NCBI GenBank assembly: GCA_007571355.1
Contig: RKRO01000326.1
Location: 1 to 11,876 of the forward strand
Direction: 5' to 3'
Source of the DNA: Candidatus Poribacteria bacterium
GTDB lineage: Bacteria > Poribacteria > WGA-4E > WGA-3G
Length of the DNA stretch: 11,876 nt
The notes beneath the pieces are model-generated. The model did no database searches. It was not told the DNA's origin and saw nothing but the letters and a program-made list of their open reading frames with translations. Position numbers and translations under genes: made by a program. Position 1 is the stretch's first letter. The number at the start of each line of letters is the position of its first letter. This document shows, one piece after another, positions 1 through 6,500 of the stretch.

Positions 1-794
1 ATATCTAAGGGAATACTTAGGGCAGTACCAAACTTACCATATCTAACAAAGAGCGTCTTGAAATTCGAACCGTCGAGATTCGCACACTGAATTTTACCGC
101 TGAACTCATCTGCCCAATAAATTTTATTTCTATCCAAGTCCAGAGCCATACCGTTTGGCCCCAGTAAACCGGTGATAATGTATTCAACATCTGAACCGTC
201 GAGATTCGCACGTTGAATCTTACCCGCACCAAGGTCTGCCCAGTACATTTTCCTATTCGGAATATCTAAGGTGATGCCACGTGGACTTTGCAAACCGGTG
301 ATGATGTCTTCAATGTCTGAACCGTCCAAGTTGGCGCGTTGAATCTTATTCGGTGTAGCGTTCCAGACGGTCCAGTACATCTTATTTCCATCAATATCCA
401 GTGCAATGCCTTCCTTTATGCCTTTACTGGGGGAAACAAGTTCCTCAACGTTTGAACCGTCCAAGTTGGCGCGTTGAATCTTACAACCGCTCGTCCAGTA
501 CATCTGACCGCCGGAAGTGTCTAAGGCGATACCAATTGGAGAGCATACGTCAGTAACGAGGTCTTCAATATCTGAGTTATCGGAGCGAGTTCGCCGAATT
601 TTACCTGATCTGTTTGTCCAATAAACTGTGGCATGATAGGGACGAAGGGACTTTGTCCCTATAACAGACGGTTCTTCAGGTAATATGTCCTGCGACGTTT
701 TCTGGTCTTCCTCGTAATCGACGAAAAATACGAAAAAACCGACACATCCAATTCCAATTAACGTAATGGCAAGTCCTGCTTTTTTTAGCATCAT
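1..794 (-). CDS. Membrane-anchored YWTD (LDL-receptor class B) beta-propeller protein, 3' end missing
   Basis: The frame is open from ATG at 794 to the left edge (264 complete codons, no stop), so the C-terminus lies outside the window. Residues 7-26 are hydrophobic after MMLKKAG, giving a signal anchor or uncleaved signal peptide. An acidic linker (27-54) follows. Then come repeats with YW motifs at Y58-W59, Y99-W100, Y140-W141, Y184-W185 and Y227-W228, and the recurring block IQRANLDGS at 42-45 residue spacing. This is the LDL-receptor class B/YWTD pattern, normally six blades forming one propeller. At least five blades start here. The role is probably binding of protein or polysaccharide in the periplasm; no catalytic motif is seen. 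It starts 4 bases after the pbpC stop, so it is probably co-transcribed with and translationally coupled to pbpC. No clear Shine-Dalgarno sequence precedes it, and a second ATG lies at 791. The family is clear; the function is not known. Confidence 0.88.
   Translation of the reverse strand, partial: MMLKKAGLAITLIGIGCVGFFVFFVDYEEDQKTSQDILPEEPSVIGTKSLRPYHATVYWTNRSGKIRRTRSDNSDIEDLVTDVCSPIGIALDTSGGQMYWTSGCKIQRANLDGSNVEELVSPSKGIKEGIALDIDGNKMYWTVWNATPNKIQRANLDGSDIEDIITGLQSPRGITLDIPNRKMYWADLGAGKIQRANLDGSDVEYIITGLLGPNGMALDLDRNKIYWADEFSGKIQCANLDGSNFKTLFVRYGKFGTALSIPLD
318..483. repeat. Near-identical DNA repeats encoding YWTD blades
   Basis: A 31-base stretch at 318-348 is repeated without a change at 453-483, 135 bases (45 codons) apart. 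Shorter related copies cover about 77-94 and 196-213, sharing AACCGTCGAGATTCGCAC. All encode the IQRANLDGS part of a blade. DNA identity above what the protein requires points to recent duplication or gene conversion among blades. Confidence 0.8.
636..662. repeat. Palindromic TAGGGAC repeat inside the YWTD gene
   Basis: ATAGGGAC (636-643) pairs perfectly with GTCCCTAT (655-662) around an 11-base loop. The loop contains a further GGGAC, so an alternative inner hairpin (AGGGAC, TTT, GTCCCT) can also form. It lies in frame in the linker between the membrane anchor and the first blade (about residues 45-53, peptide IGTKSLRPY). Its outer arm matches that of the intergenic palindrome at 9501-9528, so the two look like members of one dispersed family. 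Confidence 0.65.
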
Positions 795-798
795 TTAT

Positions 799-3504
799 TT
801 AGAGGGATGAAATGTGGAGTGGGCGGCTTGTCGAGCGTCCCTCCGCATCTACACAGGTGAGGACGTGCTCCCCTTTTACAGGTGTAAACCAGTACGGTTG
901 CCCCGCGTACCCCTTGAAAATCAACTCACCGTTGAGAAACCAGAACAACTGCTGTGTTCGGTTGGAAGTTGAGGCTAACAGTTGTATCTTTTGGTTTTCT
1001 ATCGGAATACTATCTCGTATATAATAAATGGTGTCTTGCGCAGGAGACAGGATGACTGGGGCGGTCCCCGCGACTGGACCTGTACACAGTGGATTATGCT
1101 CTGGAAGCACCGGCACAGCAAATCCGTTTTTTGTCAACCAAGTTGCCGCTTCGGCGGGCCACTCTTCAAATATCTCTGTTTCCACAGTGTTAACCGATGT
1201 CCCGGCAGTTTGCCTATGCGGTACCTCTATAGGCTCCGTAGAATCTTTACCTGTTGACTGGAGATTCCAGCAGTGTGAGCAGAGGCTATATCCCGTAACT
1301 CTATCAACATGAATCCGTTTGTGAATTGAACACACCTTGACAGACGAGATGCCGGGAATATAGACATCGCTTTTACGGGTTGGACAATAGGGTGAAGGAA
1401 GGACACCCGTGAGAGCACAAACTTCTCGCGTTTTAAGTTGTTCAGGTGTTGTATACCAGCGGTGTGTGTCTTGTCCTGTGAGTGCGGTGAAGAGCGCGAA
1501 GAGGATTGGGGTCGCTGCGTCTGCCCCGCTGAGCATCGGCGCACCTTTTCCATCGAAATTGCCGAGCCATATACCGATTGTCAATTTCGGTGAATATCCG
1601 ATACACCATGCGTCCCGATGTCCATAAGAGGTCCCGGTTTTCCAAGCAATCTTTGGTAGATTCATGGCACTTTCAAAGGCTTCTGGATTTTTGACAGTGT
1701 TAGTGGGTAGTTGTGATTTGGTGAGCATCTCGGTTATAATGAAACTCGTCTCCTTTCGGAGTAAACGTTGTGAATAGCCTTCGGTTTCTCTCGGTTCCCC
1801 TCTACTATTAGCAAGAAGGTTTTCTGACTGCTGCTGACCGCTGATGACTATTTGGTGAGGCTCGAATTCTCCCATGTTTGCCAACCCCGCGTAAAGTGTG
1901 GTCAGTTCGAGCAGGTTCACCTCACATCCACCAAGAACCATGGAGAGTCCATATTTTTTTGCTGGGGCCAGTGTAGAGAGACCCGCCTGTTTGAGAAAAG
2001 CATGCAGTGTAACGTCTTTCAGGCGCGCATTCAAATTCACAGCAGGAACATTCAGAGAGGCAGCAAGAGCCTGCCGTGCAGTAACATAACCGTTATATAT
2101 GCCATCATAGTTCACCGGTTCGTATCCAGCATAGTTAACAGGCACATCAAAGAGCAGTGTTTCCGGTGTTATCAAGCCTTGTTCGATCGCAAGGGCATAG
2201 ACAAAAGGTTTGAGCGTGGAACCCGGAGAACGCGGCGCGAGGGTTCCATTTACTTGGCCTGAGGCTGGCTTGTCAAAGAAATCGTGGGAGCCTACCATTG
2301 CCAAAACATGGCGACTTTCGGTATCCATAACGACGATTGCCCCGGTGCTTGCACCGTGAATTTGCAAACGCTGCGAACCCGCAATTGCGGATGCGTTCAG
2401 GTATTCGCGGAGGAGTCGCGATGCTGTCTCTTGAACCTTCGAGTCTATCGTCGAGTATATCCTGCCATCTGCTGTGGCTTCCGTGTTCCATCGGTTTCCC
2501 TTAACCAACATCCGTGAGAGATGCGGCGCACTAAATGGGAGTACGTGTCGTTTCGTCGGTATAGGTTCTTGCAATGCTTCACGCCACTGTCTTTTTGAAA
2601 TCTGCTGGCGTGCAAGAAGGCGATTCAGGATTTTAGTTCGCGCGTGCCGCGCGTTTTCTGGAAATTTGTCTGGACGCAAGTCTTCCGGTGCATTCGGAAT
2701 GGCCGCAAGAAGTGCCGCCTCACCGAGACTAATCGCATGCTGCGGTTTGTTAAAGTAAAACCGTGATGCCGTCCCGGTTCCAACGATATTGCCACCATAC
2801 GGGAGCATGTTAAAATAAAAGTTGAGAATCTCGGATTTGGAGTATGTCAGTTCGAGTTGAAGTGCTCGGAACATTTCAATAAGTTTGTTCGGAATATTCC
2901 GCGCTTTCGGTTCCATCAGTCGGGCAAGCTGCATAGTAATCGTTGACCCACCCCGCACAACCGTCCCCGCTTTGATGTTGTCGTAGAGGGCGGTTACAAT
3001 AGATACAAGGTTGATCCCGCAGTGGTAATAAAACCAACGGTCCTCTGCTGTTAACATCGCTTGGTGTAATAAAGGAGAGGTCCCAAGACGGCTTTTGGAA
3101 ACCTTCGGCTTTCGGCTTTCAGTCTGATGTCTTGTGGCGTTCAAATGTGTTGTGGATTCCACAGGAGAATTGAAAGCCACAAAATCAGTGCTAACAACTG
3201 ATGGCTGACTAAATCGCCACATACCATCGTCTGCTAAGAACGCGCGAAGCCATTCGCCGTTCCGATCTAAGACAATATAAGACGGTGGGGGATGGAGACG
3301 TGTTTTCGGCAGCGGGAAACACCAATTCGCCAACACAAAGAGGAGAATAGTGAAGATAGGCAAAATAGCCATCAGTTTCCATCGGTTTTTAGCCAACGGT
3401 AATAGGAATTGACGACTGATGGCTAACCGTTGACGGCTATTCTCCTGTCTCCTTCTTTGTTGACCGTTTACCGCTGATGATTGATGGCTATTCCTTCTCA
3501 TCAC
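799..3504 (-). CDS. pbpC: Penicillin-binding protein 1C (bifunctional GT51 glycosyltransferase / transpeptidase)
   Basis: This inner-membrane enzyme polymerises lipid II and has a penicillin-binding domain. It has 901 residues with one membrane segment at about 44-62. The GT51 domain shows EDRWF with catalytic Glu154, GGSTITMQ (185-192) and the RALQLE region (213-218). The transpeptidase domain shows the S429-T-L-K432 nucleophile motif, S483-L-N485 and K622-T-G624. A Cys-rich stretch (C696 to C745) precedes a C-terminal domain (about 812-901) matching the PBP1C C-terminal (BiPBP_C) family. Compared with my recollection of E. coli PbpC it has a roughly 40-residue N-terminal extension, about 35 extra residues before Glu154 and about 18 extra near 550-580. 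Each expansion coincides with a heptamer repeat array. The start ATGATG overlaps the end of the macroglobulin gene by 17 bases, suggesting translational coupling. A later start (Met45) would lose part of the membrane segment, so the first ATG is preferred. All key catalytic residues are intact. Confidence 0.95.
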   Translation of the reverse strand: MMRRNSHQSSAVNGQQRRRQENSRQRLAISRQFLLPLAKNRWKLMAILPIFTILLFVLANWCFPLPKTRLHPPPSYIVLDRNGEWLRAFLADDGMWRFSQPSVVSTDFVAFNSPVESTTHLNATRHQTESRKPKVSKSRLGTSPLLHQAMLTAEDRWFYYHCGINLVSIVTALYDNIKAGTVVRGGSTITMQLARLMEPKARNIPNKLIEMFRALQLELTYSKSEILNFYFNMLPYGGNIVGTGTASRFYFNKPQHAISLGEAALLAAIPNAPEDLRPDKFPENARHARTKILNRLLARQQISKRQWREALQEPIPTKRHVLPFSAPHLSRMLVKGNRWNTEATADGRIYSTIDSKVQETASRLLREYLNASAIAGSQRLQIHGASTGAIVVMDTESRHVLAMVGSHDFFDKPASGQVNGTLAPRSPGSTLKPFVYALAIEQGLITPETLLFDVPVNYAGYEPVNYDGIYNGYVTARQALAASLNVPAVNLNARLKDVTLHAFLKQAGLSTLAPAKKYGLSMVLGGCEVNLLELTTLYAGLANMGEFEPHQIVISGQQQSENLLANSRGEPRETEGYSQRLLRKETSFIITEMLTKSQLPTNTVKNPEAFESAMNLPKIAWKTGTSYGHRDAWCIGYSPKLTIGIWLGNFDGKGAPMLSGADAATPILFALFTALTGQDTHRWYTTPEQLKTREVCALTGVLPSPYCPTRKSDVYIPGISSVKVCSIHKRIHVDRVTGYSLCSHCWNLQSTGKDSTEPIEVPHRQTAGTSVNTVETEIFEEWPAEAATWLTKNGFAVPVLPEHNPLCTGPVAGTAPVILSPAQDTIYYIRDSIPIENQKIQLLASTSNRTQQLFWFLNGELIFKGYAGQPYWFTPVKGEHVLTCVDAEGRSTSRPLHISSL
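1825..1848. repeat. Heptamer array in pbpC (transpeptidase domain)
   Basis: TGACTGC (1825), TGACCGC (1835) and TGATGAC (1842) follow one another, with a 3-base slip (TGC) after the first, and end in TATT. On the gene strand this encodes IVISGQQQSE (about residues 552-561), inside a segment longer than in E. coli PbpC. It is the same family as the arrays at 3185-3212 and 3410-3488. Confidence 0.7.
3104..3124. repeat. Tandem TTCGGCT heptamers in pbpC
   Basis: TTCGGCT occurs twice in direct succession (3104-3110, 3111-3117), followed by the related TTCAGTC (3118-3124). They encode the TESRKPK stretch (about residues 128-134), part of the extra segment before the glycosyltransferase Glu154. Confidence 0.6.
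3185..3212. repeat. Four-heptamer array in pbpC (before GT51 motif 1)
   Basis: The 28 bases split into heptamers TCAGTGC (3185), TAACAAC (3192), TGATGGC (3199) and TGACTAA (3206). The encoded peptide is SQPSVVSTD (about residues 99-107), at the start of a segment about 35 residues longer than in E. coli PbpC. Confidence 0.65.
3410..3493. repeat. Duplicated four-heptamer arrays at the yfhM/pbpC junction
   Basis: Array one has heptamers TGACGAC (3410), TGATGGC (3417), TAACCGT (3424) and TGACGGC (3431). Array two has TGACCGT (3461), TTACCGC (3468), TGATGAT (3475) and TGATGGC (3482). Both are followed by TATTC, and they start exactly 51 bases (17 codons) apart, so the unit looks duplicated in frame. 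They encode the hydrophilic N-terminal tail of PBP1C (NSHQSSAVNGQQ and NSRQRLAISRQ). The last heptamer overlaps the macroglobulin stop codon (3488-3490). Confidence 0.75.
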
Positions 3505-6500
3505 TTGTAACCACTTTGATACTCATACTACCCGTTACAGCAGATTTTGTTGGATCGTACATCGCTTCCGCCGCGATAGGCGGCAAGGTAAAATCACCTT
3601 GTGTCACCGCCCTTAGCGCATAATAGAACTTACGTTCACGTTGGCGCGGGAACGTTCCGAAGAAGATGAGTCGATCGTCGCGAATGTCGAGATAGTCTGG
3701 CTTGAACCCTTGTGTTTTCAGCCATGGAATCCCTGCTCTGGATTCCAGGCGTGGGTTCTCAATCTCGAAACCTGTTGGCAACATATCAACGACGACAACG
3801 TTTTCGAGGTTCGCCATGAGTGCTTTAACAGTGATCTCCGCAACGATTAAGTCGCCATGGACAAATGTGTCGGTGAGTTCCTCACCATCTTTGTTGAAGT
3901 ATCGGCGCCGTACCAGGAGTTCACGTTCATATTCTTCAATGTACGAATCGCGTTGGATACCGAATGCGCTCCAGTAATAGTAGCAAGTCCCCTCGCCTTT
4001 GAGGGAGATTTGTATACGCGCACCGTCCCAGGCTTCATCAGTGAAACGCATCTCATTGGTATCAAAGTCAGCGAAATGTTCGCCGTTAATTCTGATAGTA
4101 CCCTTGTAATTCCTATCTGCCTGTTTCTGCATAATCTTGCCGAGTGCAAGAAACGCGAAAGCGTTGTCTTGTGTTGTTCGCCATCGGTTTCCGTCAGAGG
4201 CTGCCTCACTCAAACTCTTGACGAGTGTCGGAATAGACGGGTGGTTTTCGTTAACTTCGGCAAGTACGTCCAACATAATCGCTTGCGCTCGGATAGGCGA
4301 ATTAAATGTGCCACCTGTTTCCCAGCCTGCGTTGTCTTTACTATTAAAACTCGGAGATACCGATACCGGTAGCATTGAGATGGCAGTTTCGAGTTCACCA
4401 CTCAGCGCGAATGCCCCTGCAAGTTGGAAGTAGCTGTAATCACTTATACCGCTTGCCCCCCTATTTTTTAAGTGGTGCATTGTACCACGGTCGGGTTGCC
4501 CCGCAGCGGCTAACACATAAGATGCATAGGTTGCAAGCGCGATCTTGGTTTTTACCTTTTTCGCGTCGTCTTCACCTTCCATATCGGGTGAAAATTTTGC
4601 CCGTGTTTTTAAACCTTCGAGCATCGCGTCGTAAACACGGTCTGCTACCTCATAGCCCGCTTTTCGAGCTTCAACGAGAAAGTGAGATGCGTAGATACTG
4701 CTCCACGAATTCACATAAGTCCCACCGGGCCAATATGAGAACTGGTTTTGTAACGTCAGCATACTTTCAAGTTTCGTAATCCCTGATGTAATATAGTAAT
4801 CTACGGAATCTTCTGCTGCAAGTATCGGTTCGACCGTTCGTGCCAAGTCGCTAAAATAAAGAAGCGGAAACACTTTGCTGGTTGTCTGCTCCAGGCAGCC
4901 ATGTGGATAACGGACGAGGTAACGCAGACTGTCCGCAAATGCAATGTTTGGAAACGGGGACAACGTCAAACTAAACTCGGATGAATCTGGGATTAGATTC
5001 GAGGGGAGGATGAAATCGACCGGTTGACCCGCGCGGACGACACCGTGTCCCGTTTTGGTGACGGGGGGCGCGACAGAGCGCAGCGGCAACTTCACATCCA
5101 TTTGCGTCGTCTCAGTATTACCTTCTGCAGATAGATTGAAATTGACTTCTCCGAGCGCATCGTGAGCACGAATGTCGAAAAAGATTTGTGCCTCTGTCCC
5201 TGCTGCAACACTTTGGTTTATAGTGAGTTCATCGGATGGTATCTCTATGTTTTGAGGATCTGGTGTTTTCACCGTACCGTTTTGTGGCTGTGTCTCCAGG
5301 ACATAGATGTCGTTCGCGGACAGTAATTGCACATCACCCGCAGATCGCAATTTTACGGAGAATTCGCCATCCGCGCCTGTCCCGTTAAAGATCGTAACAG
5401 GCACACGGATTTTATCACCACCTGCAAGGAAGCGAGGGAACGTCGGCGTTAAAACAATAGGCTCACGTACGGTCAAGTACGCGTCCGCGGCACCGTAGTC
5501 CGCTCCGGCGAAAGCAATCGCCATCAACCGCAACGTTCCATTGAACTGCGGAATCTTAAATTGAACAGTGCCGCGCCCGTTTCCATCGGTTTTTACAAAT
5601 CCCGACCAGAGCGAGACTGGTTTTACGCGTCGGATACTGCTCGTGTTAAGCCGTTTCCGACCTAATCGCCTTGATGAAAGTTGGGTGTCGCCGCCTGTGC
5701 TTGAGTTGTCGGTCACATCAGCGATTTCAGGTAAAATCCCACCGTATAGATCGAAAGAACGAATTTTTAATCCGCGCTGTTGATAGAAAAAATCGTGCGG
5801 GTTGGGTGTTTGAAAATCGGTTAACGTGAGGATCCCTTCGTCTACAGCGGCTATACAGACATCATATTTTTGCCATGAACGTCTGCCGTGGACTTGGAAC
5901 GTTATATTTACCTCGGTGTTAGGACGGGCAACTGCTTCCTGATTGGTGCCGGCAGCGGTCTGGGAAATTTGTGAGTTATCATTTCCAGGAAGTTGGATAT
6001 TTTCAGTATTACCCGCACTATCTACCTGCTTGAGCGCCATTTCGATGGAGAGCCGTCTCCGCGTTGCATCGAGTTTCAGCGGAATTACACCGAAAGCGCG
6101 GGCTGGCAGCAGCGACTTGCTATCTGCCGTTGAACGCTCCGTATCCATCGAAATGGCGCGAGTCAGTGTCCCAGAGAGGTAAACGTTCGGTTTATATGCA
6201 TTTCGGATAGGGATTGATAAAGTCGCTGTGTTTTCCTTCATCACGATTGTGCGATGGCTGAGCACCTGATCTCGTTCAACAGTCAGCAAAAGTGTGCCTG
6301 GGAACGGGGCTTTGACATTGAGTTTCGCAGTTTCTCCCGGACGATACGCCGGTTTGTCAAGGGTCATATCTAAACGTGTCGGATGCTTCATGGAGGTAGG
6401 GATGTTTCGCCATCCACTCACATAAAATCCGATTTCTGCTGTTGCCGCTGATTCAGTATCCTCAAGTCGAACGCGATATTGACCGTACGCTGAAGGCGTT

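Noticed and set aside
17..232. A short minus-strand frame at the left edge in a different phase from the YWTD gene
   Set aside because: It is an out-of-phase reading of the repeated YWTD DNA; the true frame is open from 794 to the edge.
318..483. Regular repeats that might suggest a CRISPR array
   Set aside because: The repeats lie in one open frame, spaced by 42-45 codons, and encode YWTD blades; the spacers are conserved protein sequence, not unique DNA.
3857..4372. A 171-codon plus-strand frame opposite the macroglobulin C-terminal half
   Set aside because: The minus strand is a clear alpha-2-macroglobulin throughout; the antisense frame shows no domain and no ribosome site.
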